From NCBI GenBank assembly GCA_964531095.1, contig CAZHED010000009.1, positions 77,319 to 141,318 of the forward strand: a stretch of 64,000 bases of DNA, in the 5' to 3' direction. The position numbers and the translations under genes are program-made. Shown piece by piece: positions 35,277-42,013 of the stretch. The stretch comes from Palsa-1150 sp964531095. GTDB lineage: Bacteria > Myxococcota_A > Polyangia > Polyangiales > Polyangiaceae. Position 1 is the stretch's first letter. The number at the start of each line of letters is the position of its first letter. The notes under the pieces are model-generated. The model had not been told where the DNA came from. It worked only from the letters and a program-made list of their open reading frames with translations, and made no database searches.

Positions 35277-36148
35277 GCGACGTGACCGCGGTTTCGCCCG
35301 CGAGTGCGGCGACGCCCGCGCAGGCCGGCACCGCGCCGCAATCGCCGAGCGGCGAGCGCACGACCCTCCTGCCTGACCCCGCGGCGGGCGCCCTCGACGG
35401 CACCGACCCGCTCTCGATGCTCTACCTCTTCGAGTCCAAGGATCGGCAGCTGGGGGTCGCGTCGGCGACCAGGCAAATCACCGCGCTGCAGAACGAGAGA
35501 CACCAAGCGGTCCAGAGAGAACAGCAGGCGATCGCGAAGGCGATCGACGCCCAGAACCACCGCTCGTTCTGGGATGACCTCGGAAGCGTCTGCTCCGAAG
35601 TCGCGAAGGTCGCGGTGGTCGTCGCATCCGTGGCCGCGGCTGTCGCGACGCTTGGGGCGGCGACGCCGATCGCGGCGCTCGCAGTCGCCGGGGCGGTCCT
35701 ATCGACAGCGAGCTTCGTCGATGGAGAGTGCCACGTGCTGCACTCGCTCGGCATGGACGACGCGACCGCGGGATGGATCGACACGGGCCTGGCGGTCGGA
35801 GGCGGCCTGCTGGCGTGCGGTGCCGGCATGGCCGCAGGAGCGAAGGCGGCGACGAGCACGCTGTCGGCGATCAGCCGGGCCGGCAATGTGGTGGCGGGGT
35901 TGGGCGGCATCGGGAGCGGCGCAGCGGCCATTGCGGCGGGGAAAGCCCAGGCGCAGGGGGATCAGGCGGCCGCGGATCAAGTCGCGGCGCAGGCGCAGTC
36001 GGACCACGCTTCCCGCCTCATGCAGGTCGTCGTCGACGACGTGCAGACCGCCGACGAACAGGCGCAGCGGGTGCTGGGGACCATCGCGAACACGAAGACG
36101 ATTCAGGATCAAACGGCGGTGAGCGCCGCCACGGCGGTTCGAGGGTGA
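35273..36148 (+). CDS. Translocator-like hydrophobic secreted protein (SctE/IpaB type candidate)
   Basis: A 291-residue protein with a Ser/Ala/Pro-rich secretion-signal-like N-terminus (1-45), a coiled coil (about 50-95, RQITALQNERHQAVQREQQAI), a long hydrophobic Ala/Val hairpin (about 108-150, VAKVAVVVASVAAAVATLGA), a second hydrophobic Gly/Ala segment (about 168-225) and a C-terminal coiled coil with regular Ala/Gln. This is the layout of the larger translocon subunit of type III systems, which inserts into the host membrane. ATG 35273 is preceded by GGAGG (7 bases) and overlaps the chaperone stop. The sequence itself is too diverged to name a closer family. Confidence 0.58.
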   Translation: MSDVTAVSPASAATPAQAGTAPQSPSGERTTLLPDPAAGALDGTDPLSMLYLFESKDRQLGVASATRQITALQNERHQAVQREQQAIAKAIDAQNHRSFWDDLGSVCSEVAKVAVVVASVAAAVATLGAATPIAALAVAGAVLSTASFVDGECHVLHSLGMDDATAGWIDTGLAVGGGLLACGAGMAAGAKAATSTLSAISRAGNVVAGLGGIGSGAAAIAAGKAQAQGDQAAADQVAAQAQSDHASRLMQVVVDDVQTADEQAQRVLGTIANTKTIQDQTAVSAATAVRG

Positions 36149-36152
36149 TGCC

Positions 36153-36836
36153 ATGAACGTGACAATCACGACGACGCGCGAGACGCAGAGGACTTCCACG
36201 GTCGATGCCACGGTCCCGACTCCGCAGGACGGGAGCGACACCGGTCCGGCGGGCCTTCTGCCGGAGCCGGACGCGTGCGGGCTCTGCGACGGGTCCATGG
36301 CCGAGCTCTCGATGCTCCTCACGCGGGCCGACGAGCAAGACCGCGTCGCCTCACGCCGGATCGAGATGACCGCCGACCAGGCCGCGACCCGCGAAGAAAA
36401 CGACCGGGTGGCGCAGCTCCAGGCGAAGGCCGGCGACGACGAGAGCCAGGCGCTCGCGAGCGGAATCGCGGGTATCGCCGGCGGCGCGCTCGCGGTCGTC
36501 GGAAGCTTCGTCAGCAGTCCCGCCGCTTCGAACCCCCCGGGCGCCTCCGACGCGGCGCATCCGACGGACTGGCATCAGGTATTGGGGGGCCTGTCCGGAG
36601 TCGCCCCTTCGGTAGGAGGCCTCATCGCCAGCCAATACAAAGCCGCGTCCGACCGCGCGGACGCCGACGGGGCGCGGTCCGAGGCCCAGGCGCAGGCGGA
36701 TCTCCGTCGTTACAACCAGGCGCACGAAGACACGCAGGCGACGAATCAATCGATGCAGAAGGTCGAGCAGTTCCTCGATCAAGTCCAGCAAACCGAGAAC
36801 GCGACGCGCCTCACGGCGGCCACGTTCCGCGCGTGA
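36153..36836 (+). CDS. Second translocator-like protein (SctB/IpaC/YopD type candidate)
   Basis: A 227-residue protein without signal peptide. Residues 1-45 are Thr-rich and disordered. A helix (SMAELSMLLTRADEQDRVASRR) leads to a coiled coil, one hydrophobic stretch (about 103-122, IAGIAGGALAVVGSFVSS), then a second coiled coil (about 165-225, ADADGARSEAQAQADLRRYN ... QKVEQFLDQVQQTENATRLT). One hydrophobic segment flanked by coiled coils is what the smaller translocon subunit shows. It starts 4 bases after the larger subunit. The chaperone two genes upstream would serve both. Confidence 0.52.
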   Translation: MNVTITTTRETQRTSTVDATVPTPQDGSDTGPAGLLPEPDACGLCDGSMAELSMLLTRADEQDRVASRRIEMTADQAATREENDRVAQLQAKAGDDESQALASGIAGIAGGALAVVGSFVSSPAASNPPGASDAAHPTDWHQVLGGLSGVAPSVGGLIASQYKAASDRADADGARSEAQAQADLRRYNQAHEDTQATNQSMQKVEQFLDQVQQTENATRLTAATFRA

Positions 36837-36847
36837 CGAGAAGAGCC

Positions 36848-37696
36848 ATGCGCTTCGGATCCACAGCTCTCGCGGTCGTCGCGCTCTCGGGGATCGGCGC
36901 GTGCGCCCAACCGGCGCGTCTGCCGGCCAAAGCGATCGACCTCAATCGGGACGGCGCGGTCGCGATCGCCGAGGGTGACCTCGAGAAGGCCGAGGCGCGC
37001 ATCGCCCTCGCCCTCGAATACAACCCCCGCTTCACCGAGGCGTGGGTCAACCTCGGCACCGTCGAGATGAGCCGCGGAAACTTCGAGCGCGCGCACCACG
37101 ACTTCGTCAAAGCGCGCGATCTCAATCCCGACTTGCCCGCTCCCCATCACGCGCTCGGCCTGCTGGCGGACCGCGAAGGGCAGATCGTCGACGCCGAGAG
37201 GTACTACCGCGCGGCGCTCAAAGTGGACCCCGGCTTCGCGCCCGCGCGCATCAACCTGGCGAGGCGGCTCTTCGAGCAGGGCGCCCTTGAAGAGGCGCGC
37301 GAGCAGTTCTTGCGGACGACGCAAGTCGCGCCGGAGTTCGTCGAAGGGTGGACGGGGCTCGGCGAGACGTTGCTGCGCCTGGAGCGCGCGGGCGAAGCCC
37401 AAGAAGTGATCGCGCATGCGCGCGCGCGCTTCGGCGCGAACCCGGGCGTCGACCTCCTTGAGGCGCGCTTGCTTCTGCGCAGAGGCGCGTTCGCCGAGGC
37501 CGAAGAGCGCCTATCCCCGCTGGCGCGGACGGGCGATCGCCCCGGATCGTCCGTAGCGCTCTCGTGGCTCGCGATCGCTCTCATCGGAGAAGGGGATGTC
37601 AACGGAGCCATCGACGCCGCACGCCGCGCCATCGCGATTGACCCCGACGACCGCGTGGCCCGCTACGCGCTGGAGACCGCGCGTCGCACACATTGA
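36848..37696 (+). CDS. TPR lipoprotein within the secretion operon
   Basis: A 282-residue lipoprotein: short signal peptide and lipobox (GIGAC, Cys about 19), followed by six or seven tetratricopeptide repeats, for example EAWVNLGTVEMSRGNFERAHH and PAPHHALGLLADREGQIVDAE, and a final unit ...GDVNGAIDAARRAIAIDPDDRVA. TPR lipoproteins act as outer-membrane tethers; in type III systems a pilotin guides the secretin ring, and some pilotins are TPR-like. A pilotin-like role is inferred only from its place between the translocator and rod genes. ATG 36848 follows the previous stop by 11 bases, with a GAAGAG ribosome site. Confidence 0.75.
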   Translation: MRFGSTALAVVALSGIGACAQPARLPAKAIDLNRDGAVAIAEGDLEKAEARIALALEYNPRFTEAWVNLGTVEMSRGNFERAHHDFVKARDLNPDLPAPHHALGLLADREGQIVDAERYYRAALKVDPGFAPARINLARRLFEQGALEEAREQFLRTTQVAPEFVEGWTGLGETLLRLERAGEAQEVIAHARARFGANPGVDLLEARLLLRRGAFAEAEERLSPLARTGDRPGSSVALSWLAIALIGEGDVNGAIDAARRAIAIDPDDRVARYALETARRTH

Positions 37697-37732
37697 GCTT
37701 TCGCCAACGTCGAACGTGAAGAGAGGAAGACC

Positions 37733-38239
37733 ATGGACACCAGGATTGCCAATGCCGCGCACCCCGATCTCGTGATGATCGAGAGCGTGCCTCGACCGAC
37801 CCCCACTCCGACGCGCGTCAGCTTCAGCCAAGTACTGGCGGCAGGCGTCAGCAGCATCGTCCAAGGGGCGGAGCTCGCCGCAAGCAAGCTGCCCGGATCG
37901 CCCATCACCACCGCGGCGATTCGCGGTGGCATGACGGCGATGTCCGCTCCCGTCAGCGCCGTGGGGGGTGTGGCCGTGAATACGACTGCCGAAGGCCCGG
38001 GCGGCGCCGCGTCGGCAGGGGTAGGTATCGGCGCCTCCGCGATTGGCGTCGCTGGCGCTGGCGCCGACCCCTCGGGATCGATCGACGCTTCCCTGCAGCA
38101 ATCGGCCCAGATGAATCTCTACTACCTGCAGGTTCAGCAGGAGGTCGACGCGCAGAACCGATCGTTCACGGCGCTATCGAACGTGCTCAAGACCGAGCAC
38201 GACAGCGCCAAGAGCGCCATCGGCAACATCCACTCCTGA
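37733..38239 (+). CDS. Rod/needle-like secreted protein with novel N-terminus (candidate)
   Basis: A 168-residue protein. The first 110 residues are Ala/Gly/Val/Pro-rich and low in charge. The last 50 form an amphipathic helix pair: QSAQMNLYYLQVQQEVDAQN then RSFTALSNVLKTEHDSAKSAIGNI. A C-terminal helix with NLxxLQxQxExxxQNxxFxxLSNVLKxxH followed by an A-I-x-N end is reminiscent of needle, inner-rod and flagellin-like axial proteins that polymerise through C-terminal helices. GAGAGGAAG precedes the ATG at 37733. It may be the needle (SctF) of this system in an unusual long form or a minor axial component. No established family could be named. Confidence 0.5.
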   Translation: MDTRIANAAHPDLVMIESVPRPTPTPTRVSFSQVLAAGVSSIVQGAELAASKLPGSPITTAAIRGGMTAMSAPVSAVGGVAVNTTAEGPGGAASAGVGIGASAIGVAGAGADPSGSIDASLQQSAQMNLYYLQVQQEVDAQNRSFTALSNVLKTEHDSAKSAIGNIHS

Positions 38240-38260
38240 CCCGACCCGCCGACAGACACC

Positions 38261-38587
38261 ATGCGAGTCTCCGCGAACGACCCGACCCTGCGTGCGCCTG
38301 CGTCGACCGAGGCCGCGGCCGTGCTCCCACCCCCCTCCGCCCGCGAAGCGGCATCGCCTTCGTTCGCTCAGGTCTTGCGCGGTCTGGGTCGCGAGATCGA
38401 CAGCGGCGAGACGGCGATGCGATCCGCCGTCGCATCGATGCGCGCGGGCGGCGATTTCAGCCCATCGCAGCTCATCGCGCTGCAATCCGGCGTGTACCGG
38501 TACAGCGAGGCCATCGACTTGGCCTCGCGCCTCGTCGACCGCGCGACGAGCGGAGTGAAGACCGTCGTCCAAGGCGGTGGGCAATGA
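38261..38587 (+). CDS. sctI: Type III secretion inner rod protein (SctI family)
   Basis: A 108-residue protein. The C-terminal half has the SctI/YscI/PrgJ/HrpB pattern: FSPSQLIALQSGVYRYSEAI followed by DLASRLVDRATSGVKTVVQGG. The family mark is P-x-x-L-L/I-A-L-Q-x-x-V-Y-R-Y-S-x-x-x-x-x-x-S/A-x-x-V-D-x-A-T-x-x-V-K. SctI forms the rod at the base of the needle and takes part in substrate switching. The N-terminal 50 residues are Pro/Ala-rich. The gene starts 21 bases after the rod/needle-like gene and its stop overlaps the next gene by 4 bases. Confidence 0.75.
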   Translation: MRVSANDPTLRAPASTEAAAVLPPPSAREAASPSFAQVLRGLGREIDSGETAMRSAVASMRAGGDFSPSQLIALQSGVYRYSEAIDLASRLVDRATSGVKTVVQGGGQ

Positions 38588-39270
38588 CCGCCGTGATTGT
38601 CCCGGCGGTTGCGGGCGTGCCGTCGTCGAGTGCGCCGCAAGGCACTCGCCTTCCGGTGTGCTCGCCCGCGCCACGCGTCGCGTTTCGGGCGGTCCTTTTT
38701 CGGGACGCCCACCCGGCGCGCTCGTCGGCCGAGCTGCCGAAGCCGGTTCCGCAATCACCACCCGGTGAGCGGCAGGCGCCTCGCGCAGGGTATAGGCCTT
38801 CGTTGCCCGGCGCCGGGCACGAGGAAACGGCCCCTCTCGCTTCGCCTCGGCATCGTCGAAATTTCGACGAAGACGACCTGCTCGATCCGATGCGACGCCA
38901 CCGGGCGACGTTCGGGCCGCCCGACTCGCTCTCGGCCCCGTCATCCCTCGCCATGGCCGAGCCTCTCGGCGGGGCCACCCCCGCCGGCTCCCTCGCGTCA
39001 CGCGTGGGCGCCGTGTCTTCTCTCGAAGATCTGGTCCCGTCGCTGGTGCGCCGAATCGCATGGTCGGGCGACCGCCAGCGCGGAACGGTGAGGCTCGAGC
39101 TGGGTGCGGGCGAGCTGGCGGGCGGAACACTGCTCGTGCAGGCCGAAGACGGCCACGTGCGCGTTCATCTGGACGTGCCGCCCGGCGTGGACGCCGCACG
39201 ATGGCGGCAGCGTATCTCCGACCGCCTCGCATCCCGCGGCATCCCGACCGATTCGGTGGAGGTCACGTGA
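38584..39270 (+). CDS. SctP/FliK-like needle-length control protein
   Basis: A 228-residue protein with a Pro/Arg/Ser-rich, disordered first 140 residues and a folded C-terminal domain of about 75 residues: GTVRLELGAGELAGGTLLV, then DGHVRVHLDVPPGVDAARWRQRISDRLASRGI and SVEV. This strand-strand-helix-strand unit, with L-x-L-x-x-G...G-x-V-x-V/H-L, is the type of the flagellar FliK and injectisome SctP C-terminal domain that talks to FlhB/SctU and sets hook or needle length. The neighbour on each side supports it: SctI upstream and a FlhB/SctU domain downstream, both with 4-base overlaps. Confidence 0.65.
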   Translation: MTAVIVPAVAGVPSSSAPQGTRLPVCSPAPRVAFRAVLFRDAHPARSSAELPKPVPQSPPGERQAPRAGYRPSLPGAGHEETAPLASPRHRRNFDEDDLLDPMRRHRATFGPPDSLSAPSSLAMAEPLGGATPAGSLASRVGAVSSLEDLVPSLVRRIAWSGDRQRGTVRLELGAGELAGGTLLVQAEDGHVRVHLDVPPGVDAARWRQRISDRLASRGIPTDSVEVT

Positions 39271-39506
39271 AGCGGGCCGTCGCCCTGCGCTACGGCGAGG
39301 CCGACGAGGCGCCCGTCGTCGTGTCGTCCGGCGAAGGCGATCTCGCCGTTCGTATCGAGCGATCGGCGCGAGCCCACAGCGTGCCCGTCGTCCACGACGT
39401 GCCTCTCGCCGACGCCCTCGCCGAGCTCCAAGTCGGCGAGCCGATCCCCGAAGCGCTCTACGAGGCCGTCGCTGCAATCCTGCGCGAGCTCGCCGCCGGC
39501 GACTGA
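39267..39506 (+). CDS. Stand-alone FlhB/SctU cytoplasmic C-terminal domain
   Basis: A 79-residue protein consisting only of the end of the export switch protein FlhB/SctU: KRAVALRYGEADEAPVVVSS, GEGDLAVRIERSARAHSVPV, VHDVPLADALAEL, GEPIPEALYEAVAAILREL. The autocleavage motif NPTH and the membrane domain are missing; this is the part that follows the cleavage point in full-length proteins, as in FlhX/FhlB-type stand-alone proteins. It would act on substrate specificity. Start GTG 39267 overlaps the SctP-like stop by 4 bases. It is the last gene of the operon. Confidence 0.82.
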   Translation: MKRAVALRYGEADEAPVVVSSGEGDLAVRIERSARAHSVPVVHDVPLADALAELQVGEPIPEALYEAVAAILRELAAGD

Positions 39507-39534
39507 CGGGTGCCCCAAGTCCGATCCGGCCACG

Positions 39535-39590
39535 GTCAACCGGGCCGATCCTGCTGGAAGCCGGACGTCGGTTTTGCGCAACCGGTTGAC
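39535..39590. repeat. Inverted repeat after the secretion operon
   Basis: GTCAACCGG (39535-39543) pairs exactly with CCGGTTGAC (39582-39590) over a 38-base loop, 29 bases after the operon stop. No T-run follows. It could be a weak terminator or an operator for the following gene. Confidence 0.35.
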
Positions 39591-39615
39591 GGGGAGAGCC
39601 GATGGGCTTTCAACC

Positions 39616-40191
39616 ATGGACCGTTCGAAGCCAACCGCCCGACCGATTGCGTGTTCCGGACTCGTCCTCGCGCTCGCGACCGCGGCGGCGCAGGCGTCCG
39701 CGGACGACCCACCGACGTTCGCGGACCGCGCCGACGAGACCGGCCGCGACGTGGACCGGGGGCTCGCCCTTTTTCTCAACCCGCTCGACATGGCGGTGGG
39801 CCTTTACGGCGGGGAGCTTGATCTCGTCCTCGGGCGCTACGCCGTCGTCGCCTTCGAGGGTGCCGTGTACCGGCGCGGCGATGCGATGGGGGAAGCGATC
39901 GGCGCCGGGTTCATCGTGTACCCCCTCGGCGGCGCGCTGCACGGCCTCTACGTCCAGCCGCGCATGGCCTACGCGCATCCGTGGACGATGGCCCAGCTCG
40001 ACTGGAGCGCCGACGTGGTCGGGCTCGGCGGGACGGCTGGCTGGCAGTGGACGTGGGACTATGGCTTTTCGGTGCGCGTCGGCGCCGGTGCCATGTACTT
40101 CTTCGGCGGCTCGCAGGCGGACGCGTCGAGCTCCTCGTTGGGCGTCGGGCCCCAGATCGCTCTCGACGGCTCGCTCGGATGGGCGTTCTAA
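39616..40191 (+). CDS. Small outer-membrane beta-barrel protein
   Basis: A 191-residue exported protein. A signal peptide (ACSGLVLALATAAAQASA) is cleaved near residue 29. The mature chain is a series of Gly/aromatic strands, LDMAVGLYGGELDLVLGRY, GAGFIVYPLGGALHGLYV, SVRVGAGAMYFFGGSQADA, ending in LDGSLGWAF with a terminal Phe. It resembles small 8-strand barrels such as OmpW/OmpX-like proteins, without a specific match. ATG 39616; a TTG 14 codons upstream is less likely. It lies next to the secretion operon on the same strand, but this gives no proof of a functional link. Confidence 0.62.
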   Translation: MDRSKPTARPIACSGLVLALATAAAQASADDPPTFADRADETGRDVDRGLALFLNPLDMAVGLYGGELDLVLGRYAVVAFEGAVYRRGDAMGEAIGAGFIVYPLGGALHGLYVQPRMAYAHPWTMAQLDWSADVVGLGGTAGWQWTWDYGFSVRVGAGAMYFFGGSQADASSSSLGVGPQIALDGSLGWAF

Positions 40192-40228
40192 GCGGGTACG
40201 CCCCGTGCTTGAGCTGGAGAGCGTGCCG

Positions 40229-40642
40229 ATGCTCGCTTCACCGGTTTGCAGGGCGTGCTTGCTCGTGAGCGCGTGCGGCGGATCGATCCCGGAGCCGGCG
40301 ATCGCGCCGCAGCCGGACGCTGCGTTCGTCGAAGTTCCCTATCCGCCCCCGGCCGCGCGCGTCGAGACGATGCCCGCGCGGCCGGCGGGCGACACGTCGT
40401 GGGTGGACGGGCAGTGGTCATGGGAGGGCGAGCACTGGACCTGGTTGGCGGGGGCGTGGGTCATCCCACCGGCGGGCGGGCGGTTCGCTCCCTGGGCGCT
40501 CCGGCTCGGGCCGGACGGTCACCTCACGTTTGCGGCTGCTTCCTGGCGGGATGCCGAGGGCCGCGCGCTGCCGCCGCCGCGCGTGGTCGCGCCCGCGATC
40601 ACCGAGGGGTATGGCTCCGCGCTCCCGGTCCGATGTCGATGA
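40229..40642 (+). CDS. YXWGXW-type lipoprotein
   Basis: A 137-residue protein with a short signal peptide and lipobox (LVSAC, Cys about 15). After a Pro-rich part it has the aromatic repeat pattern WVDGQWSWEGEHWTWLAGAWVIPP (split here as WVDGQWSWEGEHW and TWLAGAWVIPP), like the YXWGXW-repeat lipoproteins, which have no known activity. A second half, FAPWALRLGPDGHLTFAAASW, resembles another repeat. ATG 40229 has GGAGA upstream; a GTG at 40223 is an alternative. It overlaps the next gene by 10 bases. Confidence 0.65.
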   Translation: MLASPVCRACLLVSACGGSIPEPAIAPQPDAAFVEVPYPPPAARVETMPARPAGDTSWVDGQWSWEGEHWTWLAGAWVIPPAGGRFAPWALRLGPDGHLTFAAASWRDAEGRALPPPRVVAPAITEGYGSALPVRCR

Positions 40643-40881
40643 CACGCGACGCGGTCATCGTCGTCGTGCTCGTCGCCGCTTTTGCGACGCTGACCACGGC
40701 GCATACGACGATCGCGCTCGGCCTGGCCCGAAGGCCGCCTCGCTGGCGCGCTTGGGTCGCATTCTTCGCGGTGCCGCTCGCCCCGTGGTGGGGGTGGCGT
40801 GAGCGTATGCGCGTGCGTGGCCTGCTGTGGATCGTGGCCGCCATCGTGTACGGGGTCGCGCTGCGGTTCGCTTCGACGTAG
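40633..40881 (+). CDS. Small two-helix membrane protein
   Basis: An 82-residue protein, not recognised. Two hydrophobic helices (AVIVVVLVAAFATLTTA, about 7-23, and LLWIVAAIVYGVALRF, about 62-78) surround a Trp/Pro-rich loop, WRAWVAFFAVPLAPWWGWRER, that may dip into the membrane as a third segment. ATG 40633 overlaps the end of the lipoprotein gene by 10 bases, so the two are coupled. Probably an inner-membrane protein. Confidence 0.6.
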   Translation: MSMTRDAVIVVVLVAAFATLTTAHTTIALGLARRPPRWRAWVAFFAVPLAPWWGWRERMRVRGLLWIVAAIVYGVALRFAST

Positions 40882-40983
40882 GTCGAGGCGGCCCGCTCTT
40901 GCGCCTTGAATCCGTGGCGAACGCGCACCTGCCCGGGCGCCCCCCTCAGTGCGAGCGCGTCGTACCGCATCTATAGTCACCGC

Positions 40984-41460
40984 GTGCGGCGCGAGAAGGT
41001 GCTCTGGCTCATCATCGCGTACAAGCTCGGCAAAGGGGGGCTCTGGCTCGTGTTCGCCGCGATGATCGTCATCGCGATCCGTTTCGGACTCGAAGACCGG
41101 CTGCTCGGGCTCGCTGCGGAGCTCCGGCATCACTCGAGGGCGTGGAGCCTCGAGCTCGCGAGACTCGTCGTTCGAGCGGCGACGCGACGCGGGCTCTGGA
41201 CGATCACCGTGGCGCTCGTCGCCGACGGTTCGTTCAGCCTCGTCGAGGGATGGGCGCTCCTTCACGGCCACTGGTGGGGGCCATGGCTCGTCGTCGTCGG
41301 GACCGGATCGCTGCTGCCGTTCGAGTTCGTCGCGCTCGCGCACAAGCCGCATCCCGTGCGGGCGGCGCTGCTCGTCCTCAACGTCGTCATCGTGGCCTAT
41401 CTCGCGCGAAAGGCGCTGCGCGAAGGCGCCGGTCGGCGAGAGCCTCCCGGGGCAACGTGA
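40984..41460 (+). CDS. DUF2127 family membrane protein
   Basis: A 158-residue predicted integral membrane protein of DUF2127. It opens with RREKVLWLIIAYKLGKGGLWL, the usual R-x-x-L-x-x-I-x-x-K-x-x-K-G start, and has further hydrophobic helices (about 85-105 FSLVEGWALLHGHWWGPWLV and 130-145). The family has no known activity. GTG 40984 is taken as start because the family motif begins there; a longer reading from 40906 is unlikely. A TATAGT box ends 6 bases before this GTG, pointing to a leaderless transcript. Confidence 0.72.
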   Translation: MRREKVLWLIIAYKLGKGGLWLVFAAMIVIAIRFGLEDRLLGLAAELRHHSRAWSLELARLVVRAATRRGLWTITVALVADGSFSLVEGWALLHGHWWGPWLVVVGTGSLLPFEFVALAHKPHPVRAALLVLNVVIVAYLARKALREGAGRREPPGAT

Positions 41461-41593
41461 GGAGGAGTGTGCGGTGCGCCGCGCATGGACGGCGTCGTGT
41501 GACCCGCCTTCGAAACGAGTGTCTCCGGGGATCACCAGCGACGGACAATCGCGGTAGACTCAGGGTTCGATTGGCAAGGGGTGTCGGCCGACG

Positions 41594-42013
41594 ATGCGAA
41601 TGCTGAGGATGGCTGCTGCGCTCGCGATGACTGGCCTTGCCGGCCAGACGGCGCTCGCACAAGGACGACCCGCAGGAGCGCCGGCGACCAAGACACATGC
41701 GCCCGCGCGCTCCGCACCGAAGAAGATGCCTGTCGCCCCGGAAGGGGCCGCGTCCAGCGCGGCGGTACCGCCGGCAGCGGTCGCTCTGCAGAGCGGCGGC
41801 CCCGCGAGCGACGCAGGCGTGGTCGAGGCGAGAACGCTCGACGGCGGCACCCACGTCTTCAAGTTCAGTGAGCTCGACATCGAGGGACGCCTCAAGAGCC
41901 CGCAGCTCGTGTACTTCCTTCGCCGCGTGCGCGCGGAGTTCGCTGCCGATGACCTGGGACATCGGAGTTTTCTGCGCGAAATGTCCGAGACCCGAAAGGA
42001 AGCGAGCTTCTGA
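41594..42013 (+). CDS. Exported small protein coupled to AgmX-domain gene
   Basis: A 139-residue protein with a signal peptide (MAAALAMTGLAGQTALA, cleavage near residue 23). It has an Ala/Pro-rich low-complexity part (25-75) and a compact charged end, GTHVFKFSELDIEGRLKSPQ, LVYFLRRVRAEFAADDLGHRS, FLREMSETRKEASF. The final TGA overlaps the ATG of the next gene (TGATG), so the two are translated together. The pattern is seen in myxobacteria next to TonB-like proteins: a periplasmic partner of the AgmX/PglI-domain protein. A TAGACT box (41555-41560) may be its promoter. Function unknown. Confidence 0.65.
   Translation: MRMLRMAAALAMTGLAGQTALAQGRPAGAPATKTHAPARSAPKKMPVAPEGAASSAAVPPAAVALQSGGPASDAGVVEARTLDGGTHVFKFSELDIEGRLKSPQLVYFLRRVRAEFAADDLGHRSFLREMSETRKEASF

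Noticed and set aside
39267..39506. Flagellar FlhB gene
   Set aside because: Only the C-terminal domain is present and no flagellar gene is in the window. The neighbours are of injectisome type.
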